This document shows, in pieces, positions 1 to 6,074 of a stretch of DNA of 7,345 bases. Where the stretch lies: the NCBI RefSeq assembly GCF_946221105.1, contig NZ_CAMICL010000072.1:1-7345 (forward strand), in the 5' to 3' direction. The translations under genes and the position numbers were made by a program. Below the pieces are notes generated by a model. The model saw nothing but the letters and a program-made list of their open reading frames with translations, was not told the origin of the DNA and did no database searches. The DNA is from an uncultured Corynebacterium sp. (GTDB lineage: Bacteria; Actinomycetota; Actinomycetes; Mycobacteriales; Mycobacteriaceae). Position 1 is the first letter of the stretch. The number at the start of each line of letters is the position of its first letter.

Positions 1-28
1 CCTCCTCCCGTCGCCCCTCCTCCCGCAA

Positions 29-92
29 ATGGTGAAAGGCCGATGGTGAAAATCCGCTAATCCGCGCGGATTCACCATCGGCCTTTCACCAT
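29..92. repeat. Palindromic intergenic element, copy 1
   Basis: The left arm 29-57 and right arm 66-92 pair almost perfectly: 22 bases (29-50 with 71-92) match without error, and the inner AATCCGC/GCGGATT pairs with a 2-base bulge, leaving an 8-base loop at 58-65. Each arm contains two TGGTGAAA modules 14 bases apart (30-37, 44-51, and on the other strand 71-77 and 84-91). It lies just upstream of the nuclease gene, in the opposite orientation to copy 2. The stem could fold as RNA, but no T-tract follows, so it is not a classical intrinsic terminator. Confidence 0.8.
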
Positions 93-103
93 CTGTGCGG
101 GGC

Positions 104-128
104 GGGTGATCCTTAGCTACGATCACCC
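104..128. promoter_or_regulatory. Inverted-repeat candidate operator over the nuclease promoter
   Basis: GGGTGATC (104-111) and GATCACCC (121-128) form a perfect 8+8 inverted repeat with a 9-base spacer. The right arm overlaps a -10-like hexamer TACGAT at 118-123; no convincing -35 is seen. Transcription from it would begin near 130, leaving a short leader before the ATG at 155. The downstream protein starts with an AbiEi-like winged helix, a family known to repress its own promoter by binding inverted repeats, so autoregulation is a reasonable inference. Confidence 0.45.
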
Positions 129-154
129 TGGGAACAACGAACGGGGGGTTCGAA

Positions 155-1156
155 ATGGATGGCGCTCGCAAGAATGAGCTGCTGGAGATGCTTGTCGACG
201 TCCGCAGGGTCACCGCCCACGACCACACCACGCACTCCCGCATCAGAAACGGAAAGCTGCGCCAACTGACCAAATCGCTCTACGTCGAAGCGGCAGAGTG
301 GAAGAAGTTGGAACCGTACGAGCAGGAGTTTCTCCGGTGCTGCGCCGCATCCAGGCAAAGCACCAAGGCCGTCCTTGTCGGCTTTTCCGCAGCGAGGGTC
401 TGCGGAGTGTGGGTGCACTACGACACCAAACCAGGCGTGCAGGTCGCGCTCCCGAGCGGAAAGCCGCCGTCGGCGAAGGCACAGAGCCCGGGCATCGAGT
501 ACAAGCGCATGGCCGTCCCGGACGAGGATGTGTTCGATCGTGCGGGTGTAAGGTTTACCAACGCAATCCGCACCGCCATCGACATCGCGCGAAGCTCCGG
601 GGAGCGGTCCGGCATCGTAGCCTTTGAAAGCCTGCTGACGCGGTGCTCTGACCGCGAGGCCGACCTCATCCGTGAGGAATGCGCCGCAATGATGCAGCGC
701 ATGAGGGGGACGAAGGGAATCGGGAAGGCGCGACGTGCGCTTGCCAAAGCGACCAACCGCTCAGAGTCGACATACGAAACGCTGCTGCGTCTCATCTTGG
801 AAAAGTACGGCATCAAGTGCCACGCCCAGGTAATCATTGGCCCGTACCGGGTGGACCTCCTCTTTGGTGACCTGATCATTGAAGTCGACGGTTGGGAGAA
901 GACGAAGAAGAAGCCGGCAGAAGCGTACGCAAAACAGATCAACCGCGAGAACTGGCTGAAGGAGCAGGGGTTCAAGGTCATTCGAGTCACCCCAAAAGAG
1001 ATCGACCGCAACGAGGTGCTTGTAGTACGCCGCGTCCTGGACATGCTTGAAGTGGAGTCACAACCCCTGCGCCAGGTTCCGCGCCTGTACCAACCGAAGG
1101 GACCGTCCCGGCAGGAGTTCTTCCCCGCAGCTTTGGCGGCAAGGCTGAGGGTCTAG
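155..1156 (+). CDS. AbiEi-like HTH / DUF559 (PD-(D/E)XK) endonuclease-fold protein
   Basis: This 333-aa protein has two parts. Residues about 8-87 resemble the AbiEi winged-helix antitoxin family: the stretch GKLRQLTKSLYV (33-44) fits the second helix and wing, and AVLVGFSAARVCGV (72-85) the following conserved helix. Residues about 203-299 form a DUF559 domain of the Vsr-like PD-(D/E)XK nuclease fold: E208, the RVDLLF strand with D234, IIEVDG with E243 and D245, then RENWLKEQGFKVIRVT (264-279) and the closing helix. The core acidic residues are kept, so DNA cleavage is plausible, but the substrate is unknown. Such fusions are common in actinobacteria. No AbiEii-type toxin gene is adjacent; the next gene is convergent. 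The ATG at 155 follows a G-rich stretch (143-148) that could serve as a weak ribosome site. GC is about 58% in sampled lines, below the neighbours. A role in defence or in mobility of its flanking repeats is untested. Confidence 0.8.
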   Translation: MDGARKNELLEMLVDVRRVTAHDHTTHSRIRNGKLRQLTKSLYVEAAEWKKLEPYEQEFLRCCAASRQSTKAVLVGFSAARVCGVWVHYDTKPGVQVALPSGKPPSAKAQSPGIEYKRMAVPDEDVFDRAGVRFTNAIRTAIDIARSSGERSGIVAFESLLTRCSDREADLIREECAAMMQRMRGTKGIGKARRALAKATNRSESTYETLLRLILEKYGIKCHAQVIIGPYRVDLLFGDLIIEVDGWEKTKKKPAEAYAKQINRENWLKEQGFKVIRVTPKEIDRNEVLVVRRVLDMLEVESQPLRQVPRLYQPKGPSRQEFFPAALAARLRV

Positions 1157-1162
1157 CAACAG

Positions 1163-1227
1163 ATGGTGAAAACCAAGTGGTGAAAATCCGCCGATCCGTG
1201 ACGAATTCACCATCGGCCTTTCACCAT
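1163..1227. repeat. Palindromic intergenic element, copy 2
   Basis: The right arm 1206-1227 is identical over 22 bases to 71-92 of copy 1. The left arm 1163-1191 keeps both TGGTGAAA modules (1164-1171, 1178-1185) and the AATCCGC end, but five of the six spacer bases between the modules differ, so the stem here is interrupted. It fills the gap between the convergent nuclease and cardiolipin synthase genes, starting 6 bases after the nuclease stop codon, and could act as a bidirectional terminator. No clean T-tract follows either side. Confidence 0.75.
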
Positions 1228-1291
1228 TTGCGGGGAAGAGGGGGGGAAGAGCGTTTGGCGGCGAAACTGGGCGGTGGGGAGGTGAGAACCC

Positions 1292-2761
1292 CTACTGCAG
1301 CGCGGACGTCAGCTTCATCACGTTGTCCACGTACCGCCGGTACCAGGGCCTGCGCGCCCACCGCTCCAGCGTCAGCTCGCGCGAGACGGCCTGGTAGTTC
1401 GCGCCCAGCTGCTCCAGCGCCCCAAGCAGCGCGCCGGAGGCGACGAGCAGGGAGGATTCGTAGTTCAGCGAGAACGAGCGAATGTCCATGTTGGAGGACC
1501 CGAGCACGCCGACGGCGCCTTCGCGCCCCGGGTCGGCAAGCACGAACTTGGTGTGCAGCACGTACGGCGCGGGGAATTCCCAGATGCGCACGCCGGCTTC
1601 CAGCAGCGCCTCGTAGTACGCGGACTGGGCGTGCTGCACCATGAACTGGTCGGCCTTCTCGCCGACGAACAGGTCCACGCGCACGCCGCGGTAGCACGCA
1701 GAGGTGATGGCCTCCAGCAGCGATTCCTCGGGCACGAAGTACGGCGAGCACAGCGTGAGCTGCTCTTTCGCGTTGTGGACGATGGAGTTGAACATGCGCA
1801 GGTTCGGCTCGGTGAGGTAGCCGGGCCCGGAGGGGACAAGCTGGAGCACATCGCCTGTCGACGGCTCCGCTTCCCCCTCATTCCTAGCTCCAGCCACAAC
1901 GTCGAGTGTTTCGCCGGATTCGGTGTACCAGTCCACGGCGAACATGGACTCCACAGACTCCACGATCGGCCCCTCCAGCTCCACGAAAGCGTCCACCCAC
2001 TGGCGGCCGGCGCGCACATGCCCGGGCATGAGGTAGCCGCGGTCGATGAGGTTGAAGGAGCCGACGAACGCCACCTCCGAGTCGATGACCACGACCTTGC
2101 GGTGGTTGCGCAGGTCGGGGCGGCGCCAGCGGCCGCGCAGGGGAGCCAGGGGCAGCATCATGTGCCAGTCCACGCCGATGTCGGTCAGCCGCCGCTTCAG
2201 CTTCCTAAAGCCGGGGTATTTGGCGGAGCCGATGTGGTCGAAAAGCAGGCGCACGTGCACGCCACGCGCCACGGCGCGCTCTAGCGCCCGGAACACCACG
2301 TCCGTGGTGTCGTCCCAGGCGACGGCATAGATTTCGATGGAGATGGAGGCGGATGCTTCGTCGATAAGCTTGGCAATCCGCAGCATCGTCTTGCGGTAGT
2401 CCGCCCACAGCGCGCGGACCTCGCCGCGGACGGCGGGGTAGCCGGTGAGCTCGCGGTTGAGGTGGACCAGCGAGGCGGTTTCGGGCGGCAGGTGGGCGAT
2501 GGTGTCGTCGGGGCCGGCCCAGGCGCCGTCGAGCGCGCGCCGGGCCTCGACCTGGATGCGGTGGCGGCGCCGCGAGACGAACGTGGAGCCGAACAGCAGG
2601 TACAGCGGCAGGCCCACCACTGGCAGGAGCAGGATCAAAAGCAGCCACGCGTTTGCCGAGGACGGTTTGCGCCCGCCGGGCACCACGCCGATCATCACGA
2701 ACTTGATGGCGTAGTCCACGACCATGGCCGCGAACTGCCACCAGGAAAGATCCAGGCTCAT
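1292..2761 (-). CDS. cls: Cardiolipin synthase (phospholipase D family)
   Basis: A 489-aa membrane enzyme expected to join phosphatidylglycerol to a second phospholipid to make cardiolipin. Two N-terminal membrane segments (about residues 11-29 and 38-58, the second in NAWLLLILLLPVVGLPLYLLF at 37-57) match the PLDc_N region. Two HKD catalytic motifs follow: H220-K222-D227 with GSFN at 234-237, and H403-K405-D410 with GSSN at 421-424. Length and architecture are typical of bacterial Cls. Its ATG overlaps the xthA stop codon by four bases (ATGA), with GAGG just upstream, suggesting translational coupling; it is the last gene of the minus-strand operon. No strong terminator is seen beyond its TAG other than palindromic element copy 2. 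Actinobacteria often make cardiolipin with a CDP-alcohol transferase instead, so the exact substrate preference is not certain; the PLD-type call itself is firm. Confidence 0.9.
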   Translation of the reverse strand: MSLDLSWWQFAAMVVDYAIKFVMIGVVPGGRKPSSANAWLLLILLLPVVGLPLYLLFGSTFVSRRRHRIQVEARRALDGAWAGPDDTIAHLPPETASLVHLNRELTGYPAVRGEVRALWADYRKTMLRIAKLIDEASASISIEIYAVAWDDTTDVVFRALERAVARGVHVRLLFDHIGSAKYPGFRKLKRRLTDIGVDWHMMLPLAPLRGRWRRPDLRNHRKVVVIDSEVAFVGSFNLIDRGYLMPGHVRAGRQWVDAFVELEGPIVESVESMFAVDWYTESGETLDVVAGARNEGEAEPSTGDVLQLVPSGPGYLTEPNLRMFNSIVHNAKEQLTLCSPYFVPEESLLEAITSACYRGVRVDLFVGEKADQFMVQHAQSAYYEALLEAGVRIWEFPAPYVLHTKFVLADPGREGAVGVLGSSNMDIRSFSLNYESSLLVASGALLGALEQLGANYQAVSRELTLERWARRPWYRRYVDNVMKLTSALQ

Positions 2762-3549
2762 CGCACCTCGTCGTAGGCCAGGCCGCGGGTGTCGTAGTCC
2801 ACGATCACGGGCGCGTGGTCGGAGGCGCCTTTGCCTTTGCGCTCCTCCACGTCAACGAACGCGCGCTGGACCCGCTCGAACATGGGCTTGGTGGCCAGCT
2901 GGAAGTCGATGAGCATGCCCTCGTTCTTCTGAAACCGCATGGCCTTGTAGTCCCAGAACGAGTAGGGCTGCTCGTGGGTGACCTCGTGCAGCCCGGCCTC
3001 CAGCAGCATCTGGAACGCGGCGCGCTCCGGCTCGGTGACGTGCGTTTTTCCCTCGAACCAGGCGACGTCCCACACGTCCTCGTCGCGGGGTGCGACGTTG
3101 AAGTCGCCCATGTACACCTGCAGCTCCCCGGGGTCGACCTGGTCGGCCAGGGACCAGAGGAACTGCAGCTTGTAGTCGTAGTGCGGGTCGCCGATTTCGC
3201 GGCCGTTGGGCACGTACAGGCTCCACACGTCCACCCCGCCGCACACCGCGCCAACGGCGCGCGCCTCACGCTCCGGGTCGCCCTTCTTGGCAAACGCGGG
3301 CTGGCGCTCGAAGCTGTCGCGGACATTGTCCAGCCCCACGCGCGAGGCAATGGCCACGCCGTTCCACTGGCTGACACCCACGTGCGCGACCTCGTAGCCT
3401 GCGGCTTCGAAGGTGGCGTAGGGGAACTTGTCGTCCGCGGTTTTGGTTTCCTGCATCGCCAGCACGTCCACGTCCTCGCGTTCGAGGAAGGCGGCGATCC
3501 GCTCGGCGCGGGTGCGCACCGAGTTGACGTTCCATGTGGCGATTCGCAT
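2758..3549 (-). CDS. xthA: Exodeoxyribonuclease III / AP endonuclease
   Basis: A 263-aa enzyme of the exonuclease III (ExoA/XthA) family, which cuts DNA at abasic sites and removes 3'-blocked ends during base excision repair. All family motifs are present: N7 in RIATWNVNS, the metal-binding E34 in AMQETK, LYVPNG at 111-116, GDFNVAP at 148-154 with D149 and N151, LIDF at 213-216 with D215, and GASDHAP at 241-247 with the catalytic D244-H245 pair. Length matches the family. The ATG at 3549 begins the conserved first strand, so the start is secure. It lies 5 bases after the upstream gene and overlaps cls downstream, inside the five-gene operon. xthA next to the acetyltransferase-family gene and def repeats the order known in Mycobacterium tuberculosis. 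Confidence 0.95.
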   Translation of the reverse strand: MRIATWNVNSVRTRAERIAAFLEREDVDVLAMQETKTADDKFPYATFEAAGYEVAHVGVSQWNGVAIASRVGLDNVRDSFERQPAFAKKGDPEREARAVGAVCGGVDVWSLYVPNGREIGDPHYDYKLQFLWSLADQVDPGELQVYMGDFNVAPRDEDVWDVAWFEGKTHVTEPERAAFQMLLEAGLHEVTHEQPYSFWDYKAMRFQKNEGMLIDFQLATKPMFERVQRAFVDVEERKGKGASDHAPVIVDYDTRGLAYDEVR

Positions 3550-3554
3550 GCGGC

Positions 3555-4151
3555 CTAGCCTAGCGCCAGCCGCCTACGGTGGTGTTCCAGCGCCCCTTCG
3601 GGCATATTGCCTATCGACGCCACACCAAAGGCCTCCCCCGCAACCCAGACAATCTGCTCGTCCCGGAGCTCCCATGCGTGATCGAGCACCTTCAGCGCCG
3701 GTTTGCCGATCCGCTCCGGGATGACCAGCCGCACCGGCAGGTCGCGCTGGGTGTAGAAGGACCGGATGGCGTCGATAGGCAAGGGCTCGAAGCCCGCCGA
3801 GGGGCCGAGCGGTACCGCGGAGTTGGCCTCCTCGGTGTCGCCCACGCGCATGAGCCAGCCGCCGGCCCATTCAGATTCGCGCACGTCAAGGCGGTCTGCG
3901 AGGCGTTGTTCCAGCCCGCGGATTTCCGAGTTGCGCACCGTGCGAGGCGAAAGCTTCTTGATGATGTGCAGGTCAGTGACCTCGATCGCCTCCTTGGAGG
4001 AGGGGAAGCCGCCGACTTCCTGCGGGCGGATCACCAGCGGGTCCAGGCTGAGCACGTGCCCGATGATGTCGCTGGCGTGCTCGCCGCGGCGCTGGCGCAC
4101 CACGACGCGGTCGCCCACCGCGACCTCGTCGGAGCGGAAAATGCGGGACAC
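3555..4151 (-). CDS. Shortened GNAT-family protein lacking the acetyltransferase domain
   Basis: 198 aa, starting with GTG 2 bases after the upstream stop codon. Residues about 8-62 form an SH3-like barrel (VAVGDRVVVRQR, GHVLSLDPLVIRP, AIEVTDLHIIKKL). Residues 94-116 (EWAGGWLMRVGD, then ANSAVPLG) and the following IDAIRSFYTQRDLPVRLVIP are typical of the N-terminal half of the GNAT proteins found beside xthA and def in this order (Rv0428c in M. tuberculosis, about 300 aa). The C-terminal GNAT domain with its acetyl-CoA loop (Q/RxxGxG/A) is absent: the protein stops after EHHRRRLALG and xthA starts 5 bases later, so no remnant is left. It is therefore unlikely to transfer acetyl groups. The reading frame is intact and keeps its place in the operon, so it may be a retained non-catalytic protein rather than debris. 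The HHRRR tail could be the end of the old GNAT domain after an internal deletion; this is a guess. Confidence 0.7.
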   Translation of the reverse strand: MSRIFRSDEVAVGDRVVVRQRRGEHASDIIGHVLSLDPLVIRPQEVGGFPSSKEAIEVTDLHIIKKLSPRTVRNSEIRGLEQRLADRLDVRESEWAGGWLMRVGDTEEANSAVPLGPSAGFEPLPIDAIRSFYTQRDLPVRLVIPERIGKPALKVLDHAWELRDEQIVWVAGEAFGVASIGNMPEGALEHHRRRLALG

Positions 4152-4153
4152 GT

Positions 4154-5179
4154 CTACTTGCGGGCCCCGCGCGGGCGGATCGCGCCGGTGAGCACCAGGG
4201 CCGCGCCGATCATCAGCGAGAGCATGCCGATGGCGATCAGGGCGCGCATCGGGGTGCCGGTGTCGGCGAGATCGCCGTCGCGCTCGTCGTCATCCTCGGT
4301 TGTAGTGGTCGACGACGTCTTTGAGGAGGACGAGGTCGTCGAAGACGAGGAGGAGGTCGTCGAGCTGGACGTTGCCGACGTGGTGCGGTTTTCCAGCACC
4401 GAGCGGGTGGAGCTGCTCGAAGTCGACGAGGTGGACGTCGTGGCCGTGGTGGTCGCAGAGGCGTCGGTGGTGGTAGACGTTGCGGATTCCGTGGTGGTGG
4501 ACGTAGTTTCCGACATCGTTTCCGTGGTGGTGGTCTCGGTCGTGGTGGACTCGGTGTCGCTGTCCTGGAGGCGTTCCACGCGGTGGGTCACCTCGGGGTC
4601 GAACGTGGCGGAGGTGGTGCTCGGCGGGGTGGTGGTCGGCTCCTCGACCACCGTCGGCTCCTCGGCCACCGTCGGCTTGGTCACCGACGTCACCGTCGGC
4701 TCTGCGCGGTCCGCGTCGCTGCCGGGGATGCCGTACACGATCGGGGCGTCGCCGGCTTCGGAGCGCTCGAACGCGTCGATCGCGGTGGTGCCCAGGATCC
4801 CGCCGAGGCCCTCGATGGGGGAGGGCACGACCACGGGTTCGTCGTCAGGCAGGAGCTCCGAACGCAGCTCGCGCACGCCGGCGCGCTCCCGCTTCAGCGT
4901 CTTCGCGGCGTCGTCGAAGGTGTCCTTTTCCTCCTCGGTCAGGCCGTCCTCGGCGGCTTCCTCGCGCAGCTCGGCCAGCTCGTCGGACGCTGCGATGAGC
5001 TCCTTGCGCCAGGCGACGAGCACGTCTCGGACCTCGTCGTCCGTCTCCGCGCTGTTGATGGCGGTGATGGAGGTTTCGTGGGTGGCGGAGACGTCGTCAA
5101 GCAACTGCTCTACTGGCTCCGCAGGCGTCGCGGGGGTGAGGGTGAGCGACGCGGCGACGATGGCGGCGGGGATACGCAT
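4154..5179 (-). CDS. Secreted Ser/Thr-rich protein with LADTG-type cell-wall sorting signal
   Basis: 341 aa, no specific function recognised. Residues 1-20 look like a short signal peptide with cleavage after TPA. Residues about 24-110 are charged and helical, probably coiled coil, rich in Glu, Ala, Leu and Arg. A Pro/Val linker follows, then a strongly Ser/Thr-rich stretch (about 180-294), likely an extended wall-spanning stalk and a possible target of actinobacterial O-mannosylation. The C-terminus has LADTG (304-308), a hydrophobic segment (about 312-334) and a basic tail RPRGARK. This is the layout of a sortase substrate; LAxTG rather than LPxTG is the pattern known for class E sortases of high-GC Gram-positives. 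If not cleaved, the segment would serve as a membrane anchor. It lies 18 bases after def and 2 bases before the next gene, a position with no counterpart in the M. tuberculosis block. The DNA of the stalk is simple-sequence GTC/GTG-type repeats, open to length variation. Confidence 0.75.
   Translation of the reverse strand: MRIPAAIVAASLTLTPATPAEPVEQLLDDVSATHETSITAINSAETDDEVRDVLVAWRKELIAASDELAELREEAAEDGLTEEEKDTFDDAAKTLKRERAGVRELRSELLPDDEPVVVPSPIEGLGGILGTTAIDAFERSEAGDAPIVYGIPGSDADRAEPTVTSVTKPTVAEEPTVVEEPTTTPPSTTSATFDPEVTHRVERLQDSDTESTTTETTTTETMSETTSTTTESATSTTTDASATTTATTSTSSTSSSSTRSVLENRTTSATSSSTTSSSSSTTSSSSKTSSTTTTEDDDERDGDLADTGTPMRALIAIGMLSLMIGAALVLTGAIRPRGARK
4260..4560. repeat. Low-complexity Ser/Thr-coding tract
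   Basis: On the plus strand this stretch is dominated by GTCGTC, GTGGTG and GAGGAC-like triplets, which on the minus strand read as runs of Ser, Thr and Asp/Glu codons of the sorted surface protein. It also explains the long Val-rich open frame on the opposite strand, which is not a gene. Because units are imperfect triplets, copy changes would keep frame. Confidence 0.6.
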
Positions 5180-5197
5180 GACGGATATCTTAGCGCG

Positions 5198-5776
5198 TTA
5201 ATCGTCGTGGCCGAACGGATCTTCGTCCGTGCCCGGAAGCCAAGTGTGGCCGGCTTCCTTCCAGCCGTTGTCGCGGATGACGCGCTTGGCCTCCTTCTTG
5301 TAGCGGCCCGTGAGCACGTCGGTGTACAAAAAGCCGTCCAGGTGGCCCGTCTCGTGCTGCAGGCAGCGGGCGAAAAAGCCGGTGCCCTCGACCTCGATCT
5401 TGTTGCCGTTCTCGTCCAGGCCGGTCACCTTCGCCCAGTCCGCGCGGCCGGTGGGCCAGCCGTAGCCCGGCACGGACAGGCAGCCTTCGTCGTCCTCGCC
5501 GGTGTCGGCGGGCATGGTCTTGGGGATCTCGGAGGTTTCCAGCACCGGGTTGATCACGGTGCCGCGGCGCATCTGGTCGCCGTCGGGGCAGTGGTAGACG
5601 AAGATGCGCAGCGGCACGCCGATCTGGTTGGCGGCCAAGCCCACGCCGTGGGCGGCGTCCATGGTTTCGTGCATGTCGGCGATGAGCTCCTGCAGCTCCT
5701 CGACGGGCTGCGTGACTTCCTTGGTCGGCTCGTGCAGCACCGGGTCGCCGTGGATAACGATGGGTCGGATGGTCAT
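5198..5776 (-). CDS. def: Peptide deformylase
   Basis: A 192-aa metalloenzyme that removes the formyl group from the initiator methionine of new proteins. The three family motifs are clear: GVGLAANQIG at 44-53, EGCLSVPG at 97-104 with metal ligand C99, and QHETGHLDG at 140-148 with ligands H141 and H145 and catalytic E142. The acidic C-terminal tail and a length near 190-200 aa are usual for actinobacterial enzymes. The ATG at 5776 is directly preceded by an AT-rich -10-like sequence, so the transcript is probably leaderless. It is the first gene of the five-gene minus-strand operon and diverges from the DUF3263 gene, with a 15-base gap. Confidence 0.96.
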   Translation of the reverse strand: MTIRPIVIHGDPVLHEPTKEVTQPVEELQELIADMHETMDAAHGVGLAANQIGVPLRIFVYHCPDGDQMRRGTVINPVLETSEIPKTMPADTGEDDEGCLSVPGYGWPTGRADWAKVTGLDENGNKIEVEGTGFFARCLQHETGHLDGFLYTDVLTGRYKKEAKRVIRDNGWKEAGHTWLPGTDEDPFGHDD

Positions 5777-5791
5777 GCCAATATATTAGGC
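5777..5791. promoter_or_regulatory. Divergent promoter between def and the DUF3263 gene
   Basis: The whole gap is 15 bases and holds ATATATTA, the only AT-rich run nearby. On the minus strand TAATAT (5788-5783) ends 6 bases before the def ATG, which would put the transcript start at the A of the ATG. On the plus strand TATATT (5782-5787) fits the TAnAnT -10 pattern of corynebacteria, four bases before the ATG at 5792, so initiation at or just inside the start codon is likely. No ribosome binding site could fit. No good -35 was found on either strand. Confidence 0.5.
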
Positions 5792-6016
5792 ATGCTTTCA
5801 GAGACCGACCTTTCCGTGCTCCGCTTCGCCGCGCGCGCCCCCAGGTCGATCGGCGCGCGCGAGGACGCGGTGCGCGCTGAGCTGGGCATGCAGCCCATCC
5901 GCTACTACCAACATCTGAACAGGTTGCTCGACTCGCCCGATGCGCTCGCGGCCGAGCCCCAACTGGTCCGACGTTTGCAAAGGCTTCGCGACGGCCAAAG
6001 GTCCCCCAACCTCTAG
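5792..6016 (+). CDS. DUF3263 domain protein
   Basis: 74 aa, beginning MLSETDLSVLRFAARAPRSI. The pattern of an aspartate-led helix with LRFA, then GAREDAVRAELGM (21-33), RYYQHLNRLLDSPDAL (37-52) and PQLVRRLQRLRD (56-67) matches DUF3263, a small actinobacterial family that includes Rv0430. The helix content and conserved RYYQ.L segment suggest a small helix-turn-helix-like DNA- or RNA-binding protein, but no function is established to my knowledge. The ATG at 5792 is chosen because it begins the conserved part; the frame is open far upstream, but that would run through def on the other strand. It is followed after 58 bases by the LytR_C gene, the same pairing as Rv0430-Rv0431. Confidence 0.85.
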   Translation: MLSETDLSVLRFAARAPRSIGAREDAVRAELGMQPIRYYQHLNRLLDSPDALAAEPQLVRRLQRLRDGQRSPNL

Positions 6017-6061
6017 TTCAGCTTTACGGTGTGTTGCCCCTGGATTCCCGGCTGGCGTGGT

Positions 6062-6067
6062 TAAAGT
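6062..6067 (+). promoter_or_regulatory. -10-like hexamer for the LytR_C gene
   Basis: TAAAGT fits TAnAnT and ends 7 bases before the GTG at 6075, the spacing expected if the transcript begins at the start codon. No clear -35 is visible at 16-19 bases upstream. Read-through from the DUF3263 gene is also possible. Confidence 0.4.
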
Positions 6068-6074
6068 TGCCGAT

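Larger units (their letters stand above)
22..1234. mobile_element. Candidate repeat-bounded cassette carrying the DUF559 nuclease gene
   Basis: Seen: positions 22-50 and 1206-1234 are perfect 29-bp inverted repeats, each forming the outer end of a larger palindromic element. Between them lies one complete gene of lower GC than its neighbours. The inner ends also match: CTGT follows the first element at 93-96 and ACAG precedes the second at 1159-1162. Outside both ends is a purine-rich tract reading outward, TTTGCGGG then GA-rich. Inference: the layout resembles a gene moved or captured between two oppositely oriented dispersed repeats, as in REP/RAYT units, but no transposase is present and no target-site duplication is obvious. 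The alternative is that two ordinary intergenic repeats happen to flank one gene. Confidence 0.35.

Noticed and set aside
29..92. CRISPR-like repeats (TGGTGAAA spaced at 14 bases)
   Set aside because: Units are too short, spacing is far below a spacer length, and the layout is palindromic; no cas gene is present.
22..1234. Classical insertion sequence
   Set aside because: The enclosed protein has a nuclease fold of the DUF559 type, no transposase motif is seen, and no target duplication was found.
1553..2284. Plus-strand open frame opposite cls
   Set aside because: The minus strand carries both HKD motifs; the opposite frame has no recognisable domain.
3579..5201. Long plus-strand open frame (540 codons) opposite the sorted protein and the GNAT-type gene
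   Set aside because: It is Val-rich because it mirrors Ser/Thr/Asp codons; it shows no domain and overlaps well-supported genes.
4583..5791. Plus-strand extension upstream of the DUF3263 gene
   Set aside because: It runs opposite def and the surface protein; homology begins only at the ATG at 5792.
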